A stretch of 6,060 nt of DNA from NCBI GenBank assembly GCA_038251135.1, contig JBBSBR010000033.1:1-6060 (forward strand), written 5' to 3'. This DNA is from JBBSBR01 sp038251135. GTDB taxonomy: Bacteria > Patescibacteriota > Saccharimonadia > UBA4664. The number at the start of each line of letters is the position of its first letter. The first letter of the stretch is position 1. Below, piece after piece: positions 1 through 5,264 of the stretch. The notes beneath the pieces were generated by a model, which was given only the letters and a program-made list of their open reading frames with translations, was not told the origin of the DNA and did not search any database. Both the position numbers and the translations under genes were made by a program.

Positions 1-286
1 ACGGCCCGATGAGTGAAGCCGGCTCCTCAACGATTGCCTTCGTTGCCGGCAGTACAGATTGCTTCTCGGCTTCCTGTGCTGACGGCGTTTTGGCCGGCTC
101 GTTATCCGCCGGTACCGACGCCGACTCGTCAGCTCCGATAATATTTACCCCGGCCGGCAGGCCCGTTTTATCCAGTTCCAAGGCGGCGACCGCCAGCAGA
201 TCGGGCATCGTGTGGCCGCAATTCGTACAGAAATACTCATTCTGGACGCGAATAACTTCCTTGGACTGACAGTTCGTGCAGATCAT
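1..286 (-). CDS. N-terminal part of a zinc-ribbon protein (runs off the left edge)
   Basis: The frame opens with ATG at 286 and stays open for 95 codons to the window edge, so the C-terminus is missing. The first 25 residues hold two CxxC pairs (C3-T-N-C6 and C20-T-N-C23, followed by G24-H25). This is the usual four-cysteine zinc-ribbon arrangement with a 13-residue spacer. A short helical-looking stretch follows (about 27-38), then a low-complexity tail rich in Ala, Pro, Glu, Lys and Ser that looks disordered or linker-like. A later domain may lie beyond the edge. Zinc ribbons of this kind bind nucleic acid or protein; the specific role cannot be read here. There is no Shine-Dalgarno before the ATG, but a promoter-like -10 sits 8 nt upstream, pointing to a leaderless message. 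An open frame on the opposite strand over the same bases lacks any recognisable motif. Confidence 0.72.
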   Translation of the reverse strand, partial: MICTNCQSKEVIRVQNEYFCTNCGHTMPDLLAVAALELDKTGLPAGVNIIGADESASVPADNEPAKTPSAQEAEKQSVLPATKAIVEEPASLIGP

Positions 287-294
287 TAGGTTAT

Positions 295-324
295 ATTGTA
301 CTCATCTTAGGCGTAACTTTCCAA
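295..324 (-). promoter_or_regulatory. Putative sigma70-type promoter for a leaderless zinc-ribbon gene
   Basis: Reading the minus strand, TTGGAA (324-319, four of six consensus bases) is followed by an 18-nt spacer and TACAAT (300-295, five of six). Only 8 nt separate the -10 from the ATG at 286. Transcription would therefore begin at or within one or two bases of the start codon, which agrees with the absence of a Shine-Dalgarno. No convincing intrinsic terminator for the preceding kinase gene is visible between 287 and 430. Confidence 0.5.
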
Positions 325-430
325 TGATGCTTATGTTTATCTGTAAAAAATGCGCTTTTCCACCCCTATCCACCGTTATTTTGTGCAATGTTACAAATTA
401 TGGGGGAGCCCCTCTAGATAATCAGCCAAA

Positions 431-2089
431 TTATTTCCCGGCCAATGCCTCAGCTGCGGCTTGGACTTTGACTTCGGTTGGTGCATAGGGCACGAACAGC
501 GTGAAAACCGTGCCTTTATTGAGATGTGATTCGAAAGTCAATTTGCATCCCAGGCGTTCCGAAAGTTTCTTCGTAATGTAGAGACCTAGGCCTGTGCCGC
601 CGGTGGCTCGAGTCCGATAGTCCTCAGACCGATAGAACTTAGAGAAAATTTTGGGCTTATCGGAGGCCGATATGCCAATACCGGTGTCGGCCACGCTGAC
701 GTTTACGCCGCCGTCGGTCGGTACTACCGCGAGGGTGACGGTGCCGGTTTGGGTATACTTGACGGCGTTGGTTATTAAATTTTGAATCATTTCACGCAGT
801 TCAAGTTCGCTCGTATTTACCGGCTGCATCCCGGCAGCCACATCGTGTTTGAACGCCAGCTTCTTGGCCTCGACCGACGGCGCGTAGTCACGGATAAGCT
901 CATCGGCAAGTTCGGCGATATCAATTAATTTTCGCTCATACTTCAAGTCGGCTCGTTCGGCTCTCGACAGCGTCGTCAGATCCTTTATCAGTTCACCCAA
1001 AAACACAATGTTTTCATGGGCTTGGTTGAGCAGATCTACGGCCTTATCGTCAATATGAGCATAGCCGGGCAGGAGCGCCGTCGAGATGTTGGCCTCGGCA
1101 ATCGCGAGCGGCGTGCGCAGCTCGTGCGAGGTCACTGAAATGAATTCGTCACGCTCCTCTTCCAGCGACTTTTGCTTGGTGATATCGCTAAGAATAACCA
1201 TATATCCGCCGTCCGACTCGTCCCCTACGCCAAAGGTATGAACCGGGGTGGCCGCAAAGTCGAGAATCATATCCGTACCGTCGGTTGCCGGCAAACGCAG
1301 ATCCTGGCGATGAATAGGGCGTTCGGACTGTGTTACTAATTGCTTAATGTCGACCGTTGCGGCCCCTGAGTCCTTCAGAGGGAGAATTTCGGCGAGCGGC
1401 TGACCGTTGATATCGCGGTTGGTATCGAGCAACGACAAGGCGGCGGCGTTGTACAGATAAACCCGGCCGTCGGCGTCAATCGCCAGCACTCCGCTCGTGA
1501 GCGAGTTGATCAAGGCGAGGAGGCGTTTACGCTCGTTTTCGAGGCGCAGAGTGAATTGATCTTCCAACGACACCTCGGCATCGCGGGCGCGAACGGCCCG
1601 CTCGGCAACCAGGCTGAAAATAATTACCATGGAAAGCATAATTATCGCCTGGAACTCGGGTTGATTGGGCTGAGGGCTTTGATTCACAAAAGCCATCGTG
1701 ATCGCTATGACGACCTGCACGGCCAGTTCAAACGAAAAGCCGGCGACGCCGTACGAGGCTATGACCGAGATAATCAACAGGAAGAACAGCGGATAGTAAG
1801 GACTGGCCAGCCCCCCGCTCATCAAGACCAGGATATATACGAATATATGATCAATAACGAGCGAGTTGAGGCGGGAGGTCATAAATGACGGCTTATCGCG
1901 CGGCCAGAATGTCCGGAGCGCGTTGTAGCAAATCATGAGGAACAACGCCGTATAGACGACCGCCGAAATGACTAACGTACTCGGAAAAGTTACAAGTACC
2001 AAAACCAACACGAACCAACGAATCAGGCGCGAAGAATTTTCGTACGATTCGTCGTGGTCAAATACCGGCGGCTTCACCTCAGCTTTCAT
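431..2089 (-). CDS. Membrane-bound PAS sensor histidine kinase
   Basis: This 552-aa protein is a two-component sensor kinase that would autophosphorylate on histidine and pass the phosphate to a response regulator. Residues 22-165 form about six hydrophobic segments (near 23-40, 41-57, 76-92, 98-116, 118-135 and 147-163). They include a GGLASPYYPLFFLL stretch at 92-105, a type of motif common in kinases with multi-helix sensor regions. A charged, probably coiled linker (166-190) leads to a PAS domain (about 188-305). HisKA follows with SHELRTPL at 321-328 and phospho-accepting H322. The HATPase domain has an N-box (N437, N441), a G1 box DTGIGI (468-473), an F-box FSKFYR (482-487) and a G2 box GGTGLGL (497-503), so all catalytic elements are present. 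There is no large extracytoplasmic loop, so the signal is probably sensed in the membrane or by the PAS domain. No response regulator is adjacent in the window. The start lacks a Shine-Dalgarno and lies 32 nt after the upstream stop codon. The ligand is unknown. Confidence 0.95.
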   Translation of the reverse strand: MKAEVKPPVFDHDESYENSSRLIRWFVLVLVLVTFPSTLVISAVVYTALFLMICYNALRTFWPRDKPSFMTSRLNSLVIDHIFVYILVLMSGGLASPYYPLFFLLIISVIASYGVAGFSFELAVQVVIAITMAFVNQSPQPNQPEFQAIIMLSMVIIFSLVAERAVRARDAEVSLEDQFTLRLENERKRLLALINSLTSGVLAIDADGRVYLYNAAALSLLDTNRDINGQPLAEILPLKDSGAATVDIKQLVTQSERPIHRQDLRLPATDGTDMILDFAATPVHTFGVGDESDGGYMVILSDITKQKSLEEERDEFISVTSHELRTPLAIAEANISTALLPGYAHIDDKAVDLLNQAHENIVFLGELIKDLTTLSRAERADLKYERKLIDIAELADELIRDYAPSVEAKKLAFKHDVAAGMQPVNTSELELREMIQNLITNAVKYTQTGTVTLAVVPTDGGVNVSVADTGIGISASDKPKIFSKFYRSEDYRTRATGGTGLGLYITKKLSERLGCKLTFESHLNKGTVFTLFVPYAPTEVKVQAAAEALAGK

Positions 2090-2095
2090 ACCGAT

Positions 2096-2124
2096 AGCAT
2101 AACCGTTTTACAATGTATTGGCTA
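2096..2124 (-). promoter_or_regulatory. Weak candidate promoter for the histidine kinase gene
   Basis: On the minus strand TAGCCA (2124-2119, four of six -35 bases, overlapping the TAG stop of the upstream gene) is followed by a 17-nt spacer and TATGCT (2101-2096, four of six -10 bases). Six nt then lead to the ATG at 2089. The geometry would give a leaderless or nearly leaderless message. The hexamers are poor, and the kinase could equally be transcribed by read-through from the promoter at 2540-2569. Confidence 0.28.
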
Positions 2125-2532
2125 GCTCTGGGGCCGGCGGCTCCGCAACAACAAGATTGCCACTACCAAACCAAGCAGCAGTACCCCGATCACAAACGCG
2201 TCGCGTTCCGTCTGGGCCAGACTGTCGTCGGTGATCTGGTGGGCAATTCCGTCGGCTTCATTGCCCAAAATTACCTTGAGCTGAGCATCCGAAGAAGCGG
2301 GCGCCTGAAGACTGCTTGAATTTGGCGCGGTCAAACCACTACTGTCCTGCGTAGTCGATTGCAGCGGATCCAATCCGGCCGGCTGCAGCGTGGCGCCGTC
2401 GGCATTGGATCCGGCGGTACCGCCCTGCTGGCCCAGAGCTGAGTTAACGGAGGTTGAGGGGCCCAGATCGTCGGCCAAAGCGCCAAGCGGCAGCAAGGCG
2501 AGGATTAGACTTGCGAGAAAACGTACAAACAT
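2122..2532 (-). CDS. Small secreted protein with C-terminal membrane anchor, unknown function
   Basis: I do not recognise the family. The 136-aa product has a clear signal peptide: R4, a hydrophobic core (about 5-16) and an ALA cleavage site at 18-20 before an acidic D21-D22. Residues 23-82 are low-complexity, rich in Ser, Thr, Gly, Gln, Ala and Pro. A more ordered, acidic stretch follows (about 83-111). A single hydrophobic helix (about 112-129) then precedes the positive tail RSRRPQS. The expected topology is an outside stalk held by one C-terminal helix. There is no LPxTG-type sorting motif. ATG 2532 is chosen because a good promoter places the transcription start almost exactly there. ATG 2541, three codons upstream, lies inside that -10 element, and a further upstream extension would read back through a terminator. 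The gene sits 32 nt before the sensor kinase and may be co-transcribed with it. Confidence 0.75.
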   Translation of the reverse strand: MFVRFLASLILALLPLGALADDLGPSTSVNSALGQQGGTAGSNADGATLQPAGLDPLQSTTQDSSGLTAPNSSSLQAPASSDAQLKVILGNEADGIAHQITDDSLAQTERDAFVIGVLLLGLVVAILLLRSRRPQS

Positions 2533-2539
2533 ATCAACC

Positions 2540-2569
2540 ATTTTACCGTGGACCAGCGTATACTGCCAA
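2540..2569 (-). promoter_or_regulatory. Strong-looking promoter for the secreted-protein gene, leaderless geometry
   Basis: On the minus strand TTGGCA (2569-2564, five of six consensus bases), an 18-nt spacer and TAAAAT (2545-2540, five of six) are followed by 7 nt and then ATG at 2532. The predicted start of transcription coincides with the A of the start codon or the base before it. The promoter lies just after the terminator at 2600-2623, which isolates this unit from the upstream cassette. Confidence 0.6.
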
Positions 2570-2599
2570 ATCGGATTACCGAAAGCGCTTATAATCAAC

Positions 2600-2623
2600 A
2601 AAAAAACCGCCGAGATCGGCGGT
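2600..2623 (-). terminator. Rho-independent terminator of the small-protein cassette
   Basis: On the minus strand an ACCGCCGA / TCGGCGGT inverted repeat (2623-2616 with 2613-2606; the central bases form the loop, leaving about 7 bp of stem) is followed at once by seven T residues (2606-2600). On the plus strand the hairpin is followed by TAGCATAA, so it acts on minus-strand transcripts only. It closes the unit that begins at the promoter near 3133-3164. Confidence 0.85.
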
Positions 2624-2647
2624 AGCATAATTATTTCAGATGGGTTA

Positions 2648-2687
2648 CCGGGGCGGAAGGCTCTAGTGAAAGAGCTTCCCACCCCGG
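2648..2687 (-). other. Long imperfect hairpin in the 3' untranslated region of the small-protein cassette
   Basis: Two 16-nt arms (2687-2672 and 2663-2648 on the minus strand) pair in 15 of 16 positions, counting two G-T wobbles, with a single A-C mismatch and an 8-nt loop. The first six pairs are CCGGGG / CCCCGG. No T-run follows, so it is not an ordinary intrinsic terminator; the true terminator is about 25 nt further on. It lies between the stop of the 46-aa gene and that terminator, so any transcript ending there would carry both structures. It could stabilise the message, form part of a small RNA, or bind a protein; the sequence does not say which. Confidence 0.6.
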
Positions 2688-2704
2688 CTGACCGCACCCC
2701 TTTG

Positions 2705-2845
2705 TCAGTTGGACGAGGAAACGTCACGCCTCACTGCGCGCCCGAGGGCATCGATCGGCCGGGAGCCTTGGCGCTCGGCGCGAATCATCATGGCTGTGGG
2801 GTCTCGGCGGAAGCCAAGGTTGCGAAGGATCGCCGAGATCTTCAT
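2705..2845 (-). CDS. Hypothetical 46-aa basic protein, coupled to the upstream membrane protein
   Basis: I do not recognise it. The start codon overlaps the stop of the preceding gene as ATGA (2845-2842), a classic arrangement for translational coupling. A modest GGAA sits 6 nt before the ATG. The product is strongly basic, with one Lys and nine Arg against four acidic residues, and has no membrane segment or cysteine. Its N-terminus (MKISAILRNLGFRRDP) could form an amphipathic helix. It is likely cytoplasmic and might interact with nucleic acid or with the tail of its partner, but that is a guess. Support comes from the ATGA overlap and its place between a gene and a hairpin-terminator region; there is no family match. 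A longer reading of the same frame, starting at 2920, would overlap the upstream gene extensively and is less likely. Confidence 0.5.
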   Translation of the reverse strand: MKISAILRNLGFRRDPTAMMIRAERQGSRPIDALGRAVRRDVSSSN

Positions 2846-3081
2846 CGCGGGTTCCGCGAGAGCTGGCGAACCTTGATTCCCAGTCCGTGCTCGTGCTCGT
2901 GGGCACGACCGAGTGCCCAAAAGGCAACCGAGAAGGCCGCCGCGGCACTACCGACGAACGCGATGTCGAGTCCGTTGATAATCGGGCTGGGCCACATCGT
3001 ACTGACGTGACTGAGCTCACCGATCAGGAACAGCGTGCCGAGAACGAGGAAGGTGTTCGCTAGACGGCGGTACCGACTCAT
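2842..3081 (-). CDS. Small two-helix membrane protein, unknown function
   Basis: The 79-aa product has a basic N-terminus (R3, R5, R6), a hydrophobic helix (about 8-24), a short loop with Trp and two prolines (25-37), and a second helix rich in Ala, Ser and Phe (about 39-59). A cytoplasmic-looking tail begins with HEHEH (61-65) and ends basic. The layout predicts both termini inside. The alternating His/Glu run could bind a metal, though that is only a possibility. The two-helix plan is loosely like YrhK-type small membrane proteins, without a motif that would justify naming it. The start is well supported: GGAG lies 5 nt upstream of ATG 3081, behind a strong promoter. It is the first gene of a two-gene unit whose second gene overlaps by ATGA. 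A different minus-strand frame over the same bases is Arg/Ser-rich and implausible. Confidence 0.72.
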   Translation of the reverse strand: MSRYRRLANTFLVLGTLFLIGELSHVSTMWPSPIINGLDIAFVGSAAAAFSVAFWALGRAHEHEHGLGIKVRQLSRNPR

Positions 3082-3132
3082 TTAAACTCCAGGGTGTAGG
3101 GTGCGAATGAGCGGCCGGTTGGCCGATCTCAG

Positions 3133-3164
3133 ATTATACTAGCATAAGTGCACTTGTTTGTCAA
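3133..3164 (-). promoter_or_regulatory. Promoter of the small-protein cassette with perfect hexamers and a 20-nt spacer
   Basis: On the minus strand a perfect TTGACA (3164-3159) and a perfect TATAAT (3138-3133) are separated by 20 nt, three more than optimal. Transcription from this -10 would start near 3126 and give a leader of about 45 nt before the Shine-Dalgarno at 3090-3087. An alternative reading uses TAGTAT (3141-3136, four of six) as the -10 at the normal 17-nt spacing. A palindrome lies in the spacer. No other minus-strand promoter is needed for the two downstream genes. Confidence 0.65.
3146..3155. promoter_or_regulatory. Palindrome AAGTGCACTT between -35 and -10, candidate operator
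   Basis: A perfect 10-bp dyad sits inside the 20-nt promoter spacer, about two bases off its centre, with one further matching pair (3144 and 3157) outside it. Overlong spacers (19-20 nt) containing a dyad are the hallmark of promoters controlled by MerR-family activators, which twist the DNA to realign the hexamers. No MerR-type gene is in the window, so this remains an inference from geometry. Confidence 0.4.
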
Positions 3165-3239
3165 TGTCGCCAAAGTCCCCGAGGGATACAAGCAAAGCTT
3201 TAAGGATCAACGGCATCCCCTGGGGGCGCGCTGCCAATC

Positions 3240-3261
3240 AAAAAAACGCCCCGCAAGGGCG
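3240..3261 (-). terminator. Rho-independent terminator of typA
   Basis: On the minus strand CGCCC, a 5-nt loop (TTGCG) and GGGCG are followed by seven T residues (3246-3240). The hairpin begins only 7 nt after the typA TAA stop. In the opposite direction the stem is followed by CTTTTCG, so weak two-way termination is possible, but no plus-strand gene is present. Confidence 0.85.
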
Positions 3262-3268
3262 CTTTTCG

Positions 3269-5113
3269 TTAGACGGTCGCTACGGCTTGGTTGCGGTGAC
3301 GCTTCCGGACGTTCGGATCGAGGTAGCGCTTGCGCATCCGCAGGCTGACCGGAGTTACTTCGAGCAGTTCGTCGTTTTCGATGAAATCCAGCGCCTCTTC
3401 CAGTGTCAGCTCGGTGAACGGCGTGAGCTGGGTAGTCATGTCGGTCGATGACGCCCGCACGTTGGTAAGTTTCTTTTCCTTGGTAACGTTGATCTCCATA
3501 TCGTCGCCGCGGCGGTTAATGCCGATGATCATGCCGCCGTAAACCTTGGTGGCGGGGCCGATGAGGGCGGTTCCCCGCTCCTCGACCGTCTTGAGGCTAT
3601 AGGTCGTAGCTGCGCCGGTCTCGGCCGAGAGCAGCACGCCGTTGCGCAATTGCTGCAACGGGGTGCCCAGAGGCTCGTAGCCGGTCAGCAGACTGTTCAC
3701 AATGGCGGTACCCTTGGTCTGAGTCAGCAATATGTTGCGCAGGCCGAGGAGAGCTCGCGTCGGCAAAGTAAATATAAGACGGGTTGTCGCCTTGGTAGTC
3801 GGCTCCATCGTCACCAGGTTGCCGCGGCGACGTCCAAGCTCACTGGTAACGGCGCCCACGTACTCTTCGGGGACCTCGACGGTGAGTTCTTCGATCGGCT
3901 CCATAGTTTTGCCGTTTTCTTCCTTGGTAACCACCTGAGGACGGCCGACTTCGAGCTCAAATCCTTCACGGCGCAGCGTCTCGATAAGTACGGAGAGGTG
4001 CAGTTCACCGCGTCCGCTCACGAGGAAGTCCGAACCGCGGTCGACGACGCGTAAGCCGACGTTTGTCTCGAGCTCACGCTCCAAACGGGCTCCGATCTGG
4101 CGGCTGGTCGTGGACTTACCTTCCTTGCCGGCGAACGGCGAGGTGTTCGGGCCCATCTGGATCTGAAGCGTCGGCGGCTCAATTTCCATCACCGGAAGAG
4201 CCTCCGGCTGCTCGAGCGAGGCTACGGTACCGCCGATGTTGGCGGCGTTGATGCCGGTAATCCAGACAATGTCGCCGGCGATGGCTTCGGGAACTTCGAT
4301 GCGCTCGAGTCCGACGGCCGTAAAGAGACGGTCGGTCTTGGTGTTGGACACGGTTCCGTCACGGTCGATGTAGGCAAGCTGCTGCCCGGCCTTGACCGTA
4401 CCGCGCTGAATACGGCCGATCGAGTACTTACCCTGATAGGTGTCCCACGACAATGAGGTTACGAGCATCTGGAAGGGGCCGTTGATGTCGGCCGTAGGAG
4501 CTGGTATTTCATTGGTAATAGCGTCGAAAATTACGGTCAAATCACCGTCGGCGGCCTTCTCGGCCTCGCTGGGCTCATGATCCCAAGCTTTGCCTTCACG
4601 TCCGATGGCGTAGTAAACCGGGAATTCAAGCTGGTGGTCGGATACGGCAAGATCGAGGAACAAGTGCTCGACTTCCTCAATAACTTCCTTGGTACGGGCA
4701 TCGCGCTTGTCGACCTTGTTTACGACCACGACCGGCTGAAGGCCAAGCGCCAGAGCCCGCGAAAGCACGAATTTGGTCTGGGGCATCGGACCCTCTTGCG
4801 CATCGACGATCAGGAGACAACCGTCGGCCATATTGAGCGTACGCTCAACTTCACCGGAGAAGTCGGCGTGACCGGGGGTATCAATAATGTTGATCTTGTA
4901 GCCGTTGTGCTCAACCGCAATCGTCTTGGCAGAGATCGTAATTCCGCGCTCGCGCTCAAGGTCGCCGGTGTCCAGAATAGCCGTTTGCTGCATTTCGGCC
5001 TGATTATCACGGAAAGCGTGGGATTGCTTGAGCAGTCCGTCCACCAAAGTAGTCTTGCCGTGGTCGACGTGGGCGATTATGGCAACGTTGCGGATTTTTG
5101 AGGTCTCGATCAT
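3269..5113 (-). CDS. typA: Ribosome-associated translational GTPase TypA/BipA
   Basis: This 614-aa protein is of normal family length and aligns by eye along its whole extent with BipA. The GTPase domain has G1 AHVDHGKT (14-21), G2 RGIT (56-59), G3 DTPGH (78-82) and G4 NKVD (132-135). A beta-barrel domain follows (about 212-300, starting GPFQM), then the two EF-G-like domains with TSPFAGKEGK and SGRGELHLSVLIE. The BipA-specific C-terminal domain comes last (KLTNVRAS, then the basic tail RKRYLDPNVRKR). The family binds the ribosome at the EF-G site and supports ribosome assembly and growth under cold or other stress. The start is fixed by AAAGGA (5124-5119) 5 nt before ATG and by the typical MIETSKIRNVAIIAHVDHGK beginning. 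The usual YASA near G5 reads YAIG (168-171), a departure from the E. coli and Bacillus versions. A promoter and long leader lie upstream; a terminator abuts the stop codon. Confidence 0.97.
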   Translation of the reverse strand: MIETSKIRNVAIIAHVDHGKTTLVDGLLKQSHAFRDNQAEMQQTAILDTGDLERERGITISAKTIAVEHNGYKINIIDTPGHADFSGEVERTLNMADGCLLIVDAQEGPMPQTKFVLSRALALGLQPVVVVNKVDKRDARTKEVIEEVEHLFLDLAVSDHQLEFPVYYAIGREGKAWDHEPSEAEKAADGDLTVIFDAITNEIPAPTADINGPFQMLVTSLSWDTYQGKYSIGRIQRGTVKAGQQLAYIDRDGTVSNTKTDRLFTAVGLERIEVPEAIAGDIVWITGINAANIGGTVASLEQPEALPVMEIEPPTLQIQMGPNTSPFAGKEGKSTTSRQIGARLERELETNVGLRVVDRGSDFLVSGRGELHLSVLIETLRREGFELEVGRPQVVTKEENGKTMEPIEELTVEVPEEYVGAVTSELGRRRGNLVTMEPTTKATTRLIFTLPTRALLGLRNILLTQTKGTAIVNSLLTGYEPLGTPLQQLRNGVLLSAETGAATTYSLKTVEERGTALIGPATKVYGGMIIGINRRGDDMEINVTKEKKLTNVRASSTDMTTQLTPFTELTLEEALDFIENDELLEVTPVSLRMRKRYLDPNVRKRHRNQAVATV

Positions 5114-5118
5114 GATTT

Positions 5119-5124
5119 TCCTTT
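5119..5124 (-). promoter_or_regulatory. Shine-Dalgarno of typA
   Basis: On the minus strand AAAGGA is followed by 5 nt and ATG 5113. Together with the site of the 79-aa gene (GGAG, 3090-3087) it shows that the organism does use Shine-Dalgarno initiation, in contrast to the three genes in the left part of the window. Confidence 0.75.
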
Positions 5125-5164
5125 AATTCCAAATCCGTGCGCTGGCGGATTCGCTCAAATTAAA

Positions 5165-5194
5165 GCGCCCCAGGGTGTTGGACGCCGAGGGCGC
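5165..5194 (-). other. GC-rich hairpin in the typA leader, or weak aspS terminator
   Basis: On the minus strand GCGCCC (5194-5189) and GGGCGC (5170-5165) form a 6-bp stem around an 18-nt loop, followed by TTTAATTT. The loop is long and the T-stretch is interrupted, so it would be a poor intrinsic terminator. It lies downstream of the only good promoter in the gap, which places it in the typA 5' leader rather than purely at the aspS 3' end. The arms have the same sequence as those of the terminator after typA. Confidence 0.4.
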
Positions 5195-5210
5195 AATTAA
5201 TATTTCCTAT

Positions 5211-5239
5211 ATTGTAACACGAAAACGCTTCACTGTCAC
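5211..5239 (-). promoter_or_regulatory. Putative typA promoter
   Basis: On the minus strand GTGACA (5239-5234, five of six -35 bases), a 17-nt spacer and TACAAT (5216-5211, five of six -10 bases) lie shortly after the aspS stop. Transcription would start near 5204, giving a leader of about 90 nt that includes the hairpin at 5165-5194. No better hexamer pair was found between that hairpin and the typA start. Confidence 0.55.
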
Positions 5240-5264
5240 TGGTGTTTTATGACCTTGGGGTAGG

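Noticed and set aside
9..269. Plus-strand open frame of 86 codons
   Set aside because: It lies opposite the zinc-ribbon gene. The minus-strand reading has paired CxxC motifs and a promoter; this one is low-complexity Ser/Ala/Gly with no motif.
366..374. DnaA-box-like CTATCCACC in the gap after the kinase gene
   Set aside because: Only seven of nine bases match TTATCCACA, it is single, and no AT-rich unwinding region or dnaA/dnaN context is present; not an origin.
402..414. GGGG-CT-CCCC inverted repeat shortly after the kinase stop codon
   Set aside because: The loop is too tight for more than about three real base pairs, and the following ATAATTTG is not a proper U-run, so it is not called a terminator.
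2533..2727. Upstream extension of the secreted-protein gene to a start at 2727
   Set aside because: It would translate through the hairpin and terminator and bury the signal peptide inside the protein. The promoter at 2540-2569 supports the start at 2532.
2390..3010. Plus-strand open frame of 206 codons
   Set aside because: It runs through the minus-strand terminator, the long hairpin, a promoter and both small genes, has no coherent domain, and is likely a by-product of GC-rich antisense sequence.
2724..3020. Minus-strand open frame of 98 codons overlapping the two small genes
   Set aside because: Extreme Ser/Arg/Pro content typical of an out-of-frame reading, no Shine-Dalgarno, and it conflicts with the better-supported two-helix protein.
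4577..5101. Plus-strand open frame of 174 codons within typA
   Set aside because: It is antisense to the highly conserved GTPase domain of typA and has no promoter, Shine-Dalgarno or motif of its own.
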